From assembly GCF_000181875.2 (NCBI RefSeq), contig NZ_ABJZ02000005.1:124001-188000 (forward strand): a DNA stretch of 64,000 bases, given 5' to 3'. The notes beneath the pieces are model-generated. The model did not search any database. It saw only the letters and a list, made by a program, of their open reading frames with translations, and had not been told where the DNA came from. Made by a program: the position numbers and the translations under genes. Shown in pieces: positions 49,309 to 60,737 of this stretch. The DNA is from [Borrelia] finlandensis (lineage in GTDB: Bacteria; Spirochaetota; Spirochaetia; Borreliales; Borreliaceae). The stretch's first letter is position 1. Each line of letters starts with the position of its first letter.

Positions 49309-50301
49309 CTAAGGAAGCGCTACAGCAGAAAGAAGCATTCCAATAATATCATCAATGCTCATTTCCTCTACCTCTGCCTCATAAGATGGTGTAATTCTAT
49401 GCCTTAATACGCTGTAAGCAACAGCTTTAACATCTTCTGGTAAAACAAATATTCGCCCCTCATAAAGAGCATTAACACGGGCACACTTTAATAAACTAAG
49501 AGAAGCTCTAGGAGATGCTCCAAATTCAATATATTTGGCAAACGGATAAGTTTTTTTATCTCTCTCACGAGATGCTGAGATTAAAGTAACAATATAAAGC
49601 ATTATCTTGTCATCAACTTTTACTCTACCAACCGTTCTCTTAATATCAGCCAAAGAATAAGCATTCATCACCTTTGCAACTTTAATATTCTCAAGACGCC
49701 CATCTACTGAAAATATTTTCAAAAGCCTTACTTCATCTTGCACTGATGGATAATGAACATTAACTTTTAATAAAAATCTATCAAGTTGGGATTCTGGCAA
49801 ATTATAAGTCCCCTCTTGCTCTATTGGATTTTGAGTGGCAAGAACAAAAAATGGATCTGGAAGTCTATGAGTTTCGTCTCCAAGAGTTACTTGTCTTTCT
49901 CCCATAGCTTCAAGAAGAGCAGACTGAACTTTTGCAGGAGCCCTGTTGATTTCATCTGCTAAAATAACATTTGAAAATACTGGGCCTTTTCTAACCTTAA
50001 AAGTGCCTGTAGCACTTTTATAAACCATATTACCAGTAAGGTCAGATGGCAAAAGATCTGGGGTAAACTGTATGCGCTTAAATTCAAGATCAAGAACATC
50101 AGATACAGTTTGAATTGCAAGAGTCTTGGCAAGACCTGGAACCCCTTCAAGTAAAACATGCCCATCTGTTAAAAGACCCATTAAAATAGCATCTATCATT
50201 TCTTTTTGACCAAGAACTCTGGTTGCAACCTCTCTTCTAAATTTATTTATCAAATGTAATGCATTCTCTACTTCTGAATCTATCTGAAAACCACTCTTCA
50301 T
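49309..50301 (-). CDS. moxR: MoxR-family AAA+ ATPase
   Basis: Chaperone-like ATPase that acts on the VWA proteins next to it. Walker A is EGVPGLAKT near residue 52, Walker B ILADEINRAP, sensor 1 LATQNPIEQEGTY, then the arginine-finger LDRFL and sensor 2 ASPRASLSLL. ATG at 50301 follows AGGAG; GTG at 50322 is an alternative. First gene of the Bat operon. Confidence 0.93.
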   Translation of the reverse strand: MKSGFQIDSEVENALHLINKFRREVATRVLGQKEMIDAILMGLLTDGHVLLEGVPGLAKTLAIQTVSDVLDLEFKRIQFTPDLLPSDLTGNMVYKSATGTFKVRKGPVFSNVILADEINRAPAKVQSALLEAMGERQVTLGDETHRLPDPFFVLATQNPIEQEGTYNLPESQLDRFLLKVNVHYPSVQDEVRLLKIFSVDGRLENIKVAKVMNAYSLADIKRTVGRVKVDDKIMLYIVTLISASRERDKKTYPFAKYIEFGASPRASLSLLKCARVNALYEGRIFVLPEDVKAVAYSVLRHRITPSYEAEVEEMSIDDIIGMLLSAVALP

Positions 50302-50357
50302 AATACTCCTAGTCAAAATCACTCTAAAATATAAATTGAACTTAAACGATAATAATA

Positions 50358-50984
50358 TTATCTGTAAAGCAAAACCAAATTTCTATCTACTCTTAATTTT
50401 GAATTTAAAGGCTTTACTTCTATTTTACTAAATAAATTTTTAATTTGATTGACTTCAAGGTTAATTCTATCAAATTTACCCTTATATGCCATAATCAATC
50501 CCCCAACCTTTAAAAGATTTTTTAAAATTAATGCATATTCATTCATACTTCTAAAAGCTCGAATTGTAATAAATTCATACTTCTTTTTTTCTTTTTCAAT
50601 CTCATATTCTAAAATTTTTACATTTTCTAAATCAAGTTCTAATTTTATCATTTTTAAAAAAGTAGACTTTTTTTTACTTCTCTCTAAAAGATAATATTTT
50701 CTAGAAGTGTCAAAAATAGCCAAAATAATGCCCGGAAATCCAGCACCACTTCCAACGTCAAGAACTTCAGAAGGATTAATCTCTTTAACAGTAGACAATC
50801 CTAAAAGAGAATCTATAACGTGCAAATTAAGAATAGAATTAAAATTGCTATTACTATTTGAAATTAAATTAAATCTAGTATTTAAAAGTAAAATTCTCTT
50901 TATATATAAATTTACCTTCTGAAGATCTTTGTAAGCAAACTGAAAATTATGTTCTGACAAAGCAAATTCAATATCACTTATCAT
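50358..50984 (-). CDS. rsmG: 16S rRNA (guanine527-N7)-methyltransferase RsmG
   Basis: Methylates G527 of 16S rRNA with S-adenosylmethionine. SAM motif I is [16 protein letters not shown] near residue 70; the [12 protein letters not shown] segment near 133 matches the RsmG substrate loop. Length 208 residues, normal. It overlaps the mnmG stop by 4 bases (ATGA), so it is coupled to mnmG. Confidence 0.94.
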   Translation of the reverse strand: MISDIEFALSEHNFQFAYKDLQKVNLYIKRILLLNTRFNLISNSNSNFNSILNLHVIDSLLGLSTVKEINPSEVLDVGSGAGFPGIILAIFDTSRKYYLLERSKKKSTFLKMIKLELDLENVKILEYEIEKEKKKYEFITIRAFRSMNEYALILKNLLKVGGLIMAYKGKFDRINLEVNQIKNLFSKIEVKPLNSKLRVDRNLVLLYR

Positions 50985-52846
50985 AAAGAAAAATTTATAA
51001 CTACCTTATTTTTAGGATTTGAAAAATATATTAACAAAACAGTAATATCTGTACTTCTTATTCCAGGAATTCGACTTGCTTGAGCAAGAGTAGCTGGTTG
51101 AATCTTGGAAAATTTCTCTCTAGCTTCTCTTGAAAGGCCTTCAACAATCTCATAATTAAAATCAAATGGTAGCTTGACAAGCTCTAGATTATCAAGCCTT
51201 TTAATTAAATCCTTTTGTCTATTAATATAGCCCTCATATTTAACATCTAATTCAACTTGCTCTAAAATTACTTTTGAATCACCTAAACTTGGATCAATCT
51301 TTATAAGATTATCTAAACTAATAGAAGGATCTTTTAAAATATGGTAAAAATCTTTACTAACATGTTTTTTTAATTGTTCATCAACAACATCTTTTAAACT
51401 AAGGCGCCTTTGCTTTAAAAGCTCCTTTATCTCTTCAACCCTACTCTCTTTAAAAAGATATCTTGAATATCTCTTCTCATCAACAAGCCCAAGATCATAT
51501 CCAATCTTAATCAAGCGCTTATCACTAGTATCATGCCTTAAATTAAGTCTGTGCTCAGCTCTAGAGGTAAACATTCTGTAGGGCTCTTTAGTACCTTTGG
51601 TAACAAGATCGTCAATAAGAACTCCAATATAAGAGCTAGTTCTTGTTAAAATCATTGGCTTTTTATTTTGAAGTCTAAGAGCAGCATTAATTCCAGCCAT
51701 TAACCCTTGAGCTGCTGCTTCTTCATATCCTGAAGAGCCATTAGTCTGCCCCGCTATAAAAAGTCCTTTGACTCTTTTACTCTCAAGATTTGGGTAAAGT
51801 TCAATTGGATTTATATAATCATACTCAACAGCATAACCGGGCCTTGTAATAACAGCATGCTCAAGGCCTTCAATGCTGTTAATCAATTTTTGCTGAATAT
51901 TTTCAGGCAAAGAAGAGCTAAGACCATTAAGATACATTTCTTCAGTATTAAACCCTTCAGGCTCAATAAAAATTTGATGCCTATCTTTATCTTTAAATTT
52001 TACTATTTTATCCTCAATAGAAGGGCAATATCTTGGACCATTACCCACAATCTCACCAGAATAAAGAGGTGATAGGTGCATATTCTCGCTAATTATTTCG
52101 TGAGTTTTTTTATTAGTATAGGTTACATAACATGAAAGTTGAGATTTATCTAACTTACCATTTGAAAAAGAGAAAGGAATAATGTCTGAATCTCCAAATT
52201 GAACCTCCGTCTTTGAAAAATCAACACTTTTCTTATGAATTCTTGCTGGAGTGCCCGTTTTAAGCCTACCCATTTCAAATCCAAGACCAAGTAAAGTTTT
52301 ATCAAGCCCATAAGCAGAAAATTCAGCAAGCCTGCCCATATCAGCTCTATACTCGCCAATAAATATTTTACCTCGAAGAAACGTCCCTGTTGTAAGTACC
52401 ACAACGCTTGATCTAAACTTATTGCCTCTCTCTGTAACAACACCTTCAATTTCATTTCTCATAGAATTAAGAAGAAAATCAACAACTGTATCCTGAAAAA
52501 GATCAAGATTGTCTTGACGCTCTAAAGTTTCTTTAGCCTTGGTTTGGTACATTAATTTATCAGCTTGAGCACGTGGAGCTTGAACTGCCGGGCCACGACT
52601 TTTGTTTAAAACTCTAAACTGAATCATGCTAAAGTCAATAATACGACCCATTTCACCACCAAGAGCATCAATTTCTCTAACCATATTACCCTTAGCAAGC
52701 CCACCAATAGCAGGATTACAAGAAAGCTTACCTATTGTATCTAAATTTTGAGTAATCATTAAAGTTTTAAAATTCAGCCTTGAAAGAGCAAGAGCAGCTT
52801 CAATCCCTGCATGCCCCCCTCCAATAACAATTGCGTCAAAATCCAT
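50981..52846 (-). CDS. mnmG: tRNA uridine 5-carboxymethylaminomethyl modification enzyme MnmG
   Basis: FAD-dependent partner of MnmE, adding the cmnm5 group to U34. FAD motif [16 protein letters not shown] near residue 5, the FAD-binding [11 protein letters not shown] region near residue 46 and [12 protein letters not shown] near 150. ATG at 52846 follows GGGGA with 7 bases. The upstream MnmE stop is at 52849, so the genes nearly abut. Length 621 residues, normal. Confidence 0.97.
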   Translation of the reverse strand: MDFDAIVIGGGHAGIEAALALSRLNFKTLMITQNLDTIGKLSCNPAIGGLAKGNMVREIDALGGEMGRIIDFSMIQFRVLNKSRGPAVQAPRAQADKLMYQTKAKETLERQDNLDLFQDTVVDFLLNSMRNEIEGVVTERGNKFRSSVVVLTTGTFLRGKIFIGEYRADMGRLAEFSAYGLDKTLLGLGFEMGRLKTGTPARIHKKSVDFSKTEVQFGDSDIIPFSFSNGKLDKSQLSCYVTYTNKKTHEIISENMHLSPLYSGEIVGNGPRYCPSIEDKIVKFKDKDRHQIFIEPEGFNTEEMYLNGLSSSLPENIQQKLINSIEGLEHAVITRPGYAVEYDYINPIELYPNLESKRVKGLFIAGQTNGSSGYEEAAAQGLMAGINAALRLQNKKPMILTRTSSYIGVLIDDLVTKGTKEPYRMFTSRAEHRLNLRHDTSDKRLIKIGYDLGLVDEKRYSRYLFKESRVEEIKELLKQRRLSLKDVVDEQLKKHVSKDFYHILKDPSISLDNLIKIDPSLGDSKVILEQVELDVKYEGYINRQKDLIKRLDNLELVKLPFDFNYEIVEGLSREAREKFSKIQPATLAQASRIPGIRSTDITVLLIYFSNPKNKVVINFSL

Positions 52847-52848
52847 AT

Positions 52849-54243
52849 TTATTTCCCCAAACAAAAATTCTTAAACATATTGTCAAGAACATCTTCACTA
52901 CTAACTTCTCCTGTTATTTCCCCTAAACAGTTGATAATCTCATAAGCATCAAATGCTAACATATCATAACTTACTTGGCGATCAATTTTGCTAAGTAAAT
53001 TTAAAATCAAAGCATAAGCTTTCTCTAAAAGTTGCATCTGACGACTTGATGATATTATTATATCATCAAGTCCAATCTCGACTCTCTCATAAGAGATTAA
53101 AGCCCTTATTTTGTCATAAAGGATATCTATTCCTTCTAAATTTTTAGTACTAATCATTATTAAATTTGAAGAATTTAAAACCTTTGAGCGAACAAATTCT
53201 TCAGTGGACTTATTTATCTTTAAATCTATCTTATTTAAAACAAACAATATTTTACTATTAGATTTATTTGAATCAATAAATAAGAAATCATCTTTTGTTA
53301 AATTTGAACTAACATCAATCACATAAATTACTAAAGATGCTTCCTTTATTAAAGAATTACTTTTCTCAATTCCCAATCTCTCAACAAAATTGTCAGCATC
53401 TCTGAGTCCTGCTGTATCAAAAAGATTAAATAAAATACCATCAAGCTCAAAACTTGCTTCAATATAATCTCTTGTAGTACCTGGATATGAAGAGACAATT
53501 GATCTATCTTTTTTGAGAAACAAATTAAATAACGAAGACTTTCCAGCATTAACAGAACCTGCTAAAACCAAAGCAACACCATGATCAATTTTTTCATAAA
53601 CCTTATAAGAATTAATTAATTTTTTAAGTTCAGCTTTGCTACTTAAAATTAAGTCAAAAGGAATGCTAATCTCATGATCATCAACTTCATAATCAAGATA
53701 AACACTAACAGCTGATAGAAAATTTAAAATACTTTTTTTTATTGCATCTATTTTAACAAACAAAGCTCCAGAAAGTTTATTAACTGCAAGAGAATAAGTT
53801 TTATTGGTTTTGGCAAAAATAATCTCATGAATTGCCTCTGCCTTTGTAAGATCAATTTTCTTAGCAAGAAATGCGCGCAAAGTAAATTCACCAGGTTCAG
53901 CCATCCTAAACCCACTTTTTAAAAACAAATCTATAATCTTTTTAATTCCAATCACAGAACCATGCGCCATAACTTCAATAGCATCTTGTCCTGTAAAGCT
54001 TTTTGGTGCTCTATATAAACAAACAACAACTTCATCTACCTTGCAATCATTCTCATTATCTAATATATAACCGTAATGAATCGTATTCCCAGATGCTGAA
54101 TTGAGAGCTGAATGATTTGAAAAGATTTTAGAAAATTTAGATATAGAAGAAGCACCACTGCTACGAATTACACATAAAGCACTACTTAAAAAAGGTGTTG
54201 CAAGAGCTACAATATCATCATTTCTCTCAAAAAACTTACTCAT
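52849..54243 (-). CDS. mnmE: tRNA modification GTPase MnmE
   Basis: GTPase of the MnmE/MnmG pair. G1 motif [12 protein letters not shown] near residue 222, the G2/G3 [16 protein letters not shown], and G4 LNKIDL. It ends CLGK, near the C-[IL]-GK tail needed for catalysis. N-terminal folate-binding domain precedes. Length 464 residues. First in mnmE-mnmG-rsmG; divergent from the flagellar operon. Confidence 0.97.
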   Translation of the reverse strand: MSKFFERNDDIVALATPFLSSALCVIRSSGASSISKFSKIFSNHSALNSASGNTIHYGYILDNENDCKVDEVVVCLYRAPKSFTGQDAIEVMAHGSVIGIKKIIDLFLKSGFRMAEPGEFTLRAFLAKKIDLTKAEAIHEIIFAKTNKTYSLAVNKLSGALFVKIDAIKKSILNFLSAVSVYLDYEVDDHEISIPFDLILSSKAELKKLINSYKVYEKIDHGVALVLAGSVNAGKSSLFNLFLKKDRSIVSSYPGTTRDYIEASFELDGILFNLFDTAGLRDADNFVERLGIEKSNSLIKEASLVIYVIDVSSNLTKDDFLFIDSNKSNSKILFVLNKIDLKINKSTEEFVRSKVLNSSNLIMISTKNLEGIDILYDKIRALISYERVEIGLDDIIISSSRQMQLLEKAYALILNLLSKIDRQVSYDMLAFDAYEIINCLGEITGEVSSEDVLDNMFKNFCLGK

Positions 54244-54284
54244 ACTTTAATGTATTATAACACAATAAAAAAGACAAAATTGAT

Positions 54285-54313
54285 TTGTAAATATGTTTAT
54301 AATAGCTTATAAT
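54285..54313 (+). promoter_or_regulatory. Promoter of the flgN-flgK operon
   Basis: TTGTAA (54285-54290), 17-base gap, TATAAT (54308-54313). The flgN ATG is 14 bases past the -10, so the leader is very short. Matches sigma-70 and there is no sigma-28 motif, as expected for Borrelia. Confidence 0.6.
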
Positions 54314-54326
54314 TAATTTCATAAAA

Positions 54327-54821
54327 ATGAAAACAAAACTTGAAGCTGAACTAAAAGAAGTCTTAAAAAAAGAACTTCTCTTGGTAGAAGAAATATATAA
54401 TTCATACTTAAAAATAAAAGAATATATCGACAATAAAAATGAAATAGGACTTAAAGAGGTTGCAAACAAAACAAAAATATTGCTTGAAAGTTTTAAAGAA
54501 ATTGAAAGCAAAAGAGATGAAATTTGGAAAAAATTTACCAAAAATGAAAACTTTAAGTCAACTTACGAAGCTGTAGAAAAATTGACTACAATTTACAAAC
54601 AAGAAATATACGACTATCTACACAAATTGAAAATTGGTATACTGAATATTAAAAATTTAAATTACATAATACAAAACTATGTAAACACCTCCCTTGGCAT
54701 GTTATCAATAATATTTCAAGATATCCAAGAAAGCGTAGAGAATGTAACTTACAAAAACCCTTACGGGCCAAAAATTGGACGCTCAAACGAAGCTTCCGTT
54801 TTAATAAATAAAAAACTTTAA
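54327..54821 (+). CDS. flgN: FlgN-like flagellar chaperone
   Basis: 164 residues, mostly helical and lysine/glutamate rich, with a coiled-coil like FlgN. FlgN binds FlgK and FlgL before export. The call rests on position directly before flgK and the helical layout rather than a clear motif. It is followed by flgK 11 bases later. Confidence 0.65.
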   Translation: MKTKLEAELKEVLKKELLLVEEIYNSYLKIKEYIDNKNEIGLKEVANKTKILLESFKEIESKRDEIWKKFTKNENFKSTYEAVEKLTTIYKQEIYDYLHKLKIGILNIKNLNYIIQNYVNTSLGMLSIIFQDIQESVENVTYKNPYGPKIGRSNEASVLINKKL

Positions 54822-54832
54822 AGGAGTTTAGA

Positions 54833-56716
54833 ATGGATTCAACATTTTCAGGAATAGAAATTGGCAAAAGAAGTTTATTTGCACATAAAGATGCTATGAA
54901 TACAGTTGGACACAATTTATCCAATGCTACAAAGCCTGGATATTCAAGGCAAAGAGTAACAATGAAAACCGCAATTCCTCTTTATGCTCCACAATTAAAC
55001 AGAGCCAAAAAACAAGGACAATTGGGCCAGGGGATTGTGGTTCAATCTATAGACAGAGTAAAAGATGAACTGCTTAACACAAGAATCATTGAAGAATCGC
55101 ACCGATTAGGATACTGGACTTCACAAGACAAGTTTATATCAATATTAGAAGATGTTTATAACGAACCTGAGGATCAATCAATACGGAAAAGATTAAATGA
55201 TTTTTGGGAAAGTTGGCACGATCTAGCAAATCAACCACAAGGTTTAGCAGAAAGAAAAATAATTCTAGAAAGAGGCAAATCTTTTTGTGAAGGAATAAGA
55301 AATAGATTCCATTCGCTTGAAAGAATTTACATAATGGCAAACGATGAAATAAAAATTACAACAGATGAGGCAAACAATTACATTAGGAACATTGCAAATC
55401 TTAATAAACAAATTTCAAAATCTCAAGCAATGAAAGACAATCCAAATGACTTAATGGATGCAAGAGACTTAATGGTTGAAAAATTAGGCAATATAATAAG
55501 TGTATCAATTGAAAACAAACAAGATCCCAATGAATTTTTAATCCACGCAGAAGGAAGACATCTTGTACAAGGCTCAATTGCAAATGAATTCAAACTAGAA
55601 GCTACAAACGGGCCCACCAGAACTAGATGGAACATTTTATGGGCAAATAATGATAAAGCTTACCTTAAAACGGGAAAGCTAGGATCTTTGCTTAACATAA
55701 GAGATGAAGAGATTAAAAACGAAATCAATGAACTAAATAATATAGCTGCCAACATTATAGAAATTGTCAATGAAATGCATGAAGCAGGACATGGAATGGA
55801 TAAAAAAAATGGAAGAAGTTTTTTTTCTCAAGAACTAAAACTAACTGATGATCGAGGTAGATATGATACTAACGGAAATGGCCAGTTTGATTCCGTTCAT
55901 ATTTTCAAAATTAACAGCACAAACGAAATATTTCCAGAAGAAAAATTGGGATTTTACGGAACTCTTAAATTTGAAGCTACAAATAGTAATGAAATTATAG
56001 AAATACCTTACAATGCTCCAGATACAGTTCAAGATGTAATAAATAGAATAAATAATTCCAACGCACAAGTTACAGCAAGAATTAACTCAGAAGGCAAGCT
56101 TGAAATCAAAGCAGTTAAAGAACAAGAAAATGAGAACATAGCATTTAGAATCAAACATATGGAAGATTCTGGATTATTTCTAACAAAATATACAGGAATA
56201 TTAAATGCATCTGGACCTGAGGGAGCTTATGATTATAAAAATATTGACACAACAGAAAAATTGGCGCCTAAATCGACTTATTCAATCTCTCCTCTAAAAA
56301 ATCCTGCGGCATGGATAAAAGTTGCAGACATAATAGACTCAGATCCTTCAAAAATAGCATCAGGAATTAAAAATCCAACAAATGAAATATCTATTGGAGA
56401 TAACCAAGCAGCACTGAGAATCTCCTCTTTTGGAAATTCTCAGATTATGATTGGCAAAAATTTAACATTAAATGATTACTTTGCAAATACAGCATCAAAT
56501 ATAGCAATAAAAGGACAAATTTCAGAAATCACAAAAGAAAGCCAATCTCAAATATTAAAAGATTTAACAGATCTAAGAATGTCTATTTCTGGAGTAAACA
56601 AAGATGAAGAACTTGCAAACATGATCGAATTTCAACAAGCATTTATTGCAGCAAGTAAATTTATCACTGTTTCTGTTGAACTAATAGACACAGTAATAAA
56701 TAAAATGGGAGTATAA
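54833..56716 (+). CDS. flgK: Flagellar hook-filament junction protein FlgK (HAP1)
   Basis: First hook-associated protein, joining hook and filament. N-terminal flagellar rod-type motif ([20 protein letters not shown], residues 23-42), a variable middle and a C-terminal FlgK end ([20 protein letters not shown]). 627 residues. AAAGGAG precedes the ATG at 54833. Confidence 0.95.
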   Translation: MDSTFSGIEIGKRSLFAHKDAMNTVGHNLSNATKPGYSRQRVTMKTAIPLYAPQLNRAKKQGQLGQGIVVQSIDRVKDELLNTRIIEESHRLGYWTSQDKFISILEDVYNEPEDQSIRKRLNDFWESWHDLANQPQGLAERKIILERGKSFCEGIRNRFHSLERIYIMANDEIKITTDEANNYIRNIANLNKQISKSQAMKDNPNDLMDARDLMVEKLGNIISVSIENKQDPNEFLIHAEGRHLVQGSIANEFKLEATNGPTRTRWNILWANNDKAYLKTGKLGSLLNIRDEEIKNEINELNNIAANIIEIVNEMHEAGHGMDKKNGRSFFSQELKLTDDRGRYDTNGNGQFDSVHIFKINSTNEIFPEEKLGFYGTLKFEATNSNEIIEIPYNAPDTVQDVINRINNSNAQVTARINSEGKLEIKAVKEQENENIAFRIKHMEDSGLFLTKYTGILNASGPEGAYDYKNIDTTEKLAPKSTYSISPLKNPAAWIKVADIIDSDPSKIASGIKNPTNEISIGDNQAALRISSFGNSQIMIGKNLTLNDYFANTASNIAIKGQISEITKESQSQILKDLTDLRMSISGVNKDEELANMIEFQQAFIAASKFITVSVELIDTVINKMGV

Positions 56717-56718
56717 GC

Positions 56719-57993
56719 ATGATAAATAGGGTAAGTCATCCATTAACATATGAAAATTTCAAAACCTCTTCAGCAGAGCAAGAGTCTAAAATTACAAAAC
56801 TTTTAGAAAACTTATACAAAGGCGGCAAAAGAATTGTAAAACTAAGAAACGATCCAACGGGCGTTACTCACGCAATAAGACTAGATAACGATATATTTAA
56901 GCTTAATGTATACATAAAAAATATTGGCACTTCTAAAAGCAACCTGAAATATACGGAAGGATATTTACAATCTCTTACAAATATTTTAACACGAGCTAAA
57001 GAAATTGCAATTCAAGGAGCAAGCGGAACTTATGAATCAGATGACAAAAAAATGATATCAAAAGAAGTAAATGCCTTGCTTGAAGATGTAGTTGCAATAG
57101 CAAACGCTAAAGGGCCTGATGGATACAGCATATTCTCGGGGACTAAAATTGATAGCGAGGCGTTTAAGGTAACTAGAGAGAATAAAATAAGCAAAACAAG
57201 CAAAGACGGTGCAGGCCCCCAAATAATCAAAGTAGAATACAATGGCAATCAAGCTGAAAAAAAAACAGAAGTATACAATGATATTCATATGTCAAATAAT
57301 TATCCTGGAAATGTAGTATTTTTCTTACAAAACCAAAATATTATCTCATCAATAAATACTAATGGATTTGCCGTAAAAGAAAATACAAAAATTTATATTG
57401 ACAATATTGAGATAGGACTAACAGCAGGAGATACTGCTCTTGACATTGTTGCAAAAATCAATGAATCTTCAGCGCCTGTTGAAGCAAGCATTGATCCTGT
57501 TTTAAACTCATTGTCTATTAAAACCACAACTCCACACCAAATTTGGATAACAGAAGAAAAAGAATCAAATGTTTTACAAACACTTGGAATACTTACCAAA
57601 AACAATGATACCAAATTACCTCCTTACAACCTTTCTAGCAGCACAGAAGTTAGAAGTAGATCTATTTTCGATGCGCTTATTGAGCTTAGAGACACACTTT
57701 ACAATAACAAAGAAGAGCTTGTTGGAAGTAGAAGCCTGGCAGAAATTGACGAAAGCTTAAAAAGATTACTTATATCCGTTGCAGATCTTGGAGCAAAAGA
57801 AAATAGACTTGATAGAAGCTATGAAAGAATAAGCAAAGAAGCTGCAGATATGAAAGAAGATATGGTTCAATATACAGATCTTGATGTAACAAAAGCAATA
57901 ACTAATTTAAATATGGCAAGCTTAGCTTATCAACTGTCTATAGGAATATCTGCTAAAATAATGCAAACGACTTTATTAGATTTTATAAAATAG
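56719..57993 (+). CDS. flgL: Flagellar hook-filament junction protein FlgL (HAP3)
   Basis: Second junction protein. The N-terminal ([20 protein letters not shown]) and C-terminal flagellin-like helices ([20 protein letters not shown]) follow FlgL. 424 residues, normal to slightly long. It starts 2 bases after flgK and is followed immediately by fliW. Confidence 0.93.
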   Translation: MINRVSHPLTYENFKTSSAEQESKITKLLENLYKGGKRIVKLRNDPTGVTHAIRLDNDIFKLNVYIKNIGTSKSNLKYTEGYLQSLTNILTRAKEIAIQGASGTYESDDKKMISKEVNALLEDVVAIANAKGPDGYSIFSGTKIDSEAFKVTRENKISKTSKDGAGPQIIKVEYNGNQAEKKTEVYNDIHMSNNYPGNVVFFLQNQNIISSINTNGFAVKENTKIYIDNIEIGLTAGDTALDIVAKINESSAPVEASIDPVLNSLSIKTTTPHQIWITEEKESNVLQTLGILTKNNDTKLPPYNLSSSTEVRSRSIFDALIELRDTLYNNKEELVGSRSLAEIDESLKRLLISVADLGAKENRLDRSYERISKEAADMKEDMVQYTDLDVTKAITNLNMASLAYQLSIGISAKIMQTTLLDFIK

Positions 57994-57994
57994 A

Positions 57995-58387
57995 ATGATA
58001 GATGAAAAAAGTATAGAATTTGATTTTCCCGAGGGAATACTTGGATTTGAAAACATTAAAAAATTCATAATAAAAGACTCTAAGTATAAGCCTTTTTCTA
58101 TTATGCAATCCATCAATAAAGACGTAAGTTTTTTGGTGACATCTCCTTTCAATTTTTTAAGCGAATACTTACCAAATATCCAGGAAAAAGATTGGTCAGA
58201 CATTAAAGCAAAAGAAGAAGATGAAAAAGTTATACTATGCATAATCAATATGCATGTCAATGATTATAAAGACATTACAGCTAACCTAAAGGCACCAATC
58301 ATAATAAACAAAAAAAAATTACTTGGAAAACAAGCTATATGCACAAATGAAAAATACTCACTACACCATAAAGTTTTCAAGGAATAA
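57995..58387 (+). CDS. fliW: Flagellar assembly factor FliW
   Basis: 130 residues. The start ([24 protein letters not shown]) matches FliW, which binds flagellin and the CsrA protein, so that flagellin pool controls flagellin translation. The gene begins one base after the flgL stop without its own SD, so it is coupled to flgL. Next gene is csrA. Confidence 0.92.
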   Translation: MIDEKSIEFDFPEGILGFENIKKFIIKDSKYKPFSIMQSINKDVSFLVTSPFNFLSEYLPNIQEKDWSDIKAKEEDEKVILCIINMHVNDYKDITANLKAPIIINKKKLLGKQAICTNEKYSLHHKVFKE

Positions 58388-58389
58388 AG

Positions 58390-58635
58390 ATGCTAGTATT
58401 GTCAAGAAAAGTAAATGAAAGCATTAAAATAAATTCTGATATTGAGGTTTTAATATTAGAAATAAAAAAGGATGCTGTTAAAATAGCAATTAAAGCCCCT
58501 GAAAACATTAAAATATTTAGATCTGAAATTTATGAATTTATTATAGAAGAAAATAAAAAATCACTACTAAAAGACAAACACAATATAAGCAAAATTAAAA
58601 GCCTTTTTAATCATTATTTCAAGAATGAAAATTAA
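58390..58635 (+). CDS. csrA: Carbon storage regulator CsrA
   Basis: RNA-binding regulator with the CsrA start [20 protein letters not shown] and the [16 protein letters not shown] segment that contains the RNA-contacting arginine. 81 residues, slightly longer than E. coli CsrA because of a charged C-terminal tail. AAGGAA precedes the ATG; two bases after fliW. Targets in this window are the flaB leader hairpins. Its last 17 bases overlap the end of tsaB on the other strand. Confidence 0.96.
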   Translation: MLVLSRKVNESIKINSDIEVLILEIKKDAVKIAIKAPENIKIFRSEIYEFIIEENKKSLLKDKHNISKIKSLFNHYFKNEN

Positions 58636-59270
58636 TCTCTGCATCACTTTGTCTTATGTAAAGAGGTCCTGACAAAATATCATCACCTTTGCGATTTTTT
58701 AAGCATTTAGCTACCCCAAGTTCTGTTAAAATTTTTCCAAACGAACTTAAATTTTCAATGATTTTAAATTTATAATTGAACTCTTTGCAAACATCTTCAA
58801 GATTGTTCCCAATAAGCACTGAATTTGGATCAATCTGATTCAAATATTCAAGCAAATCTTCCTTAGAAAAACTCAAAATCTTCCCTATCAATTTGCAATT
58901 TTTATAATTCCCAAGAAAATATTTACCTGCAGTAAAAGTTAATACAATTACACTAGGGTTATTTTTAACTAAATTCGCAAAAACATCTAATGTGGAAATA
59001 TTGACAAAGGGAATAGAAAGACCTAAAGCAAGACCTTGACAAACTTAAACTAATTCTAATACCAGTAAAAGAACCAGGACCACAAGAATTTATAATTAAT
59101 TCAATTTGATTAAGATCAATATTATTTTTAATTACAAAATCATTGAAAATTTTTGGAACACTAAAATTTAAATTTGATTTAAGTTCAACCAATGAAAAAT
59201 TATTATTATTAATTCTACAATAAACTATTAATGCTTTATATGAATATTCAAATGCAAGTGTATTAACCAT
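58619..59270 (-). pseudogene. tsaB: tsaB (t6A tRNA-modification dimerisation subunit), apparent frameshift
   Basis: Two adjacent minus-strand frames form one TsaB. From ATG 59270 the first frame reads up to SCGPGSFTGIRISLSLS (the TsaB glycine-rich motif) and ends at TCA 59037-59039; one surplus base (59036) follows, and the other frame reads GLALGLSIPFVNISTLDVFA on to the stop at 58619. The usual sequence is SLSLSKGLALGL, so two A residues seem missing from an A-run. Together the parts give a normal-length TsaB (about 217 residues). TsaB is a partner of TsaD and TsaE in making t6A37. Either a sequencing error, a real loss, or a programmed +1 shift. Overlaps tsaE by 8 bases. Confidence 0.8.
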
Positions 59271-59676
59271 TAAGTTCTACAACCCTGCCTGAACCGACTA
59301 TTTTAAAAGTTAAAGAAAATAATCTATCTTTTGGAACAATACTCAAAGCAATTTGTGGCCATTCAATAGCAATAATTGAGTCAAGATCCATAAGTATTTC
59401 CAATCCCCCAACAAGCTCAAATTCTTCCAAAGAAGACACCCGATATAAATCAATATGATAAAATTTAAAATTTACAAAATCATAAACATTAACAATATTA
59501 TAAGTTGGACTTGTAAAATAAGAAATTCCAAGGTTAAGGGCAAGTCCCTTCAAAAAACTAGTTTTTCCAGATCCCATATCACCACTTAAAACAAATATTT
59601 TGCCAATTGGCAAAGGATAAAAAAAAGATTTGGAAAAATTTATCATTTTTTTTTCTGACTTAAATTCTAAAATCAA
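59263..59676 (-). CDS. tsaE: tRNA threonylcarbamoyladenosine biosynthesis ATPase TsaE
   Basis: 137 residues. P-loop VLSGDMGSGKTSFLKGLA near residue 30, the FTSPTYNIVNVY switch region near 54, and the FYHIDLYRVSS segment near 72. ATPase that powers the t6A complex with TsaB/TsaD. Start is TTG at 59676, overlapping the previous gene by 4 bases. The following tsaB overlaps it by 8 bases. Confidence 0.92.
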   Translation of the reverse strand: MILEFKSEKKMINFSKSFFYPLPIGKIFVLSGDMGSGKTSFLKGLALNLGISYFTSPTYNIVNVYDFVNFKFYHIDLYRVSSLEEFELVGGLEILMDLDSIIAIEWPQIALSIVPKDRLFSLTFKIVGSGRVVELNG

Positions 59677-59933
59677 GGAAGCTTACCTTTAAACTCCAAA
59701 TCGATTACACGCCTTTTAATTGCAACCATTAGTTTTAAAACAGGATAATTTAAAAGATCTATAAAATCAATAGTGACATGCTTTTCTCCTAAGGGTGTAG
59801 CTTCAATTACAAACTTGACTTTTTTGATTTCTAAGATGTCATTATACTTATAAATAACATCAGCAAAATATACATTTCTATAGTATATAAAACTCTCTTG
59901 CTTTTCAATATTATTAAGAGAAATAAGCTGCAC
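59673..59933 (-). CDS. Small protein of unknown function
   Basis: 86 residues, starting from GTG 59933 with AAGGA 8 bases before it. No domain recognised; it is basic and beta-rich, with KHVTIDFIDLLNYPVLKLMV as the most hydrophobic stretch. Its stop overlaps the start of tsaE by 4 bases, so they are translationally coupled. No signal peptide. Confidence 0.6.
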   Translation of the reverse strand: MQLISLNNIEKQESFIYYRNVYFADVIYKYNDILEIKKVKFVIEATPLGEKHVTIDFIDLLNYPVLKLMVAIKRRVIDLEFKGKLP

Positions 59934-60146
59934 AATAATAATCCTTAAAATAAATTAAACTCCCAAAAAGCCAACATAAGAACATTTTTATTTAGCGCTA
60001 TTTTTCAAGGCGGAATTTTTATTCTTAACCTCTGAATTGCTTTTGGCTATCATCGACTAAAAATATTCAAATTCCTAAATTTTATGAGATGTCGCAAAAA
60101 AATAACTCTAATTCTTAAAATTAAACCTCCCAGGAGCTTTGATTTT

Positions 60147-60494
60147 TCATCTTCTTATTTCTAAAACAATTTTTTTAAAAGCTTCAACATCCTCAATTGC
60201 CAAATTAGACAAAATTTTTCTATTAATTTTTATATTAGATTTCAATAAACCCTCAATAAATCTTGAATAAGTAATCCCCGTATCACTTAAAGCAGCCGAA
60301 ATTCTTGAAATCCACAAGCGCCTAAAATCTCTTTTTCTAACCTTTCTATCTCTTGTGGCATACATCATGCCTTTTCTCAAGGTATCCTTAGCTTTTTTAT
60401 AATTGCTCTTTTTTGTACCCCAAAATCCTTTTGTTTTTTTTAAAATTCGCTTACGCCTTGCAACGTGAACTGTGCCGTTTTTAGCCCTAGCCAT
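60147..60494 (-). CDS. rplT: 50S ribosomal protein L20
   Basis: 115 residues with the L20 start ARAKNGTVHVARRKRILKKT and the KVRKRDFRRLWISRISAALS region that binds 23S rRNA. Third gene of infC-rpmI-rplT. L20 represses this operon in many bacteria; no clear L20-type leader is seen here. Confidence 0.97.
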   Translation of the reverse strand: MARAKNGTVHVARRKRILKKTKGFWGTKKSNYKKAKDTLRKGMMYATRDRKVRKRDFRRLWISRISAALSDTGITYSRFIEGLLKSNIKINRKILSNLAIEDVEAFKKIVLEIRR

Positions 60495-60514
60495 ATCTAT
60501 CTCCTAAAATTATT

Positions 60515-60715
60515 TTAACCATAAGGTAATAAAGTTTTAATTCTTTTAACTTCAAAACAAGAAAGATTGCCCGATTTCCTTAAATTTCTCTTGCGCTTAG
60601 AAGATTTTTTTGTCAAAATATGCCTTAAATTTTGTTTTTTATGCTTAACTTTACCGTTTACAGTAAAAGAATACCTTTTTTTTGCACTTTTGCGTGTTTT
60701 CATTTTATTTGCCAT
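60515..60715 (-). CDS. rpmI: 50S ribosomal protein L35
   Basis: 66 residues beginning [20 protein letters not shown] with the L35 core ([20 protein letters not shown]). Between infC and rplT, as usual. Confidence 0.97.
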   Translation of the reverse strand: MANKMKTRKSAKKRYSFTVNGKVKHKKQNLRHILTKKSSKRKRNLRKSGNLSCFEVKRIKTLLPYG

Positions 60716-60737
60716 TTCTTCCCCTTTAATTTAATAT

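Noticed and set aside
58890-59036. Treating the second tsaB half as an independent gene from ATG 58891
   Set aside because: Conserved TsaB sequence (GLALGL onward) extends well upstream of this ATG in the same frame, so it is an internal methionine.
59934-60146. Possible small genes between the rplT end and the unknown 86-residue gene
   Set aside because: Only a 21-codon and a 23-codon frame are seen, with weak start signals; nothing to support a gene or RNA.
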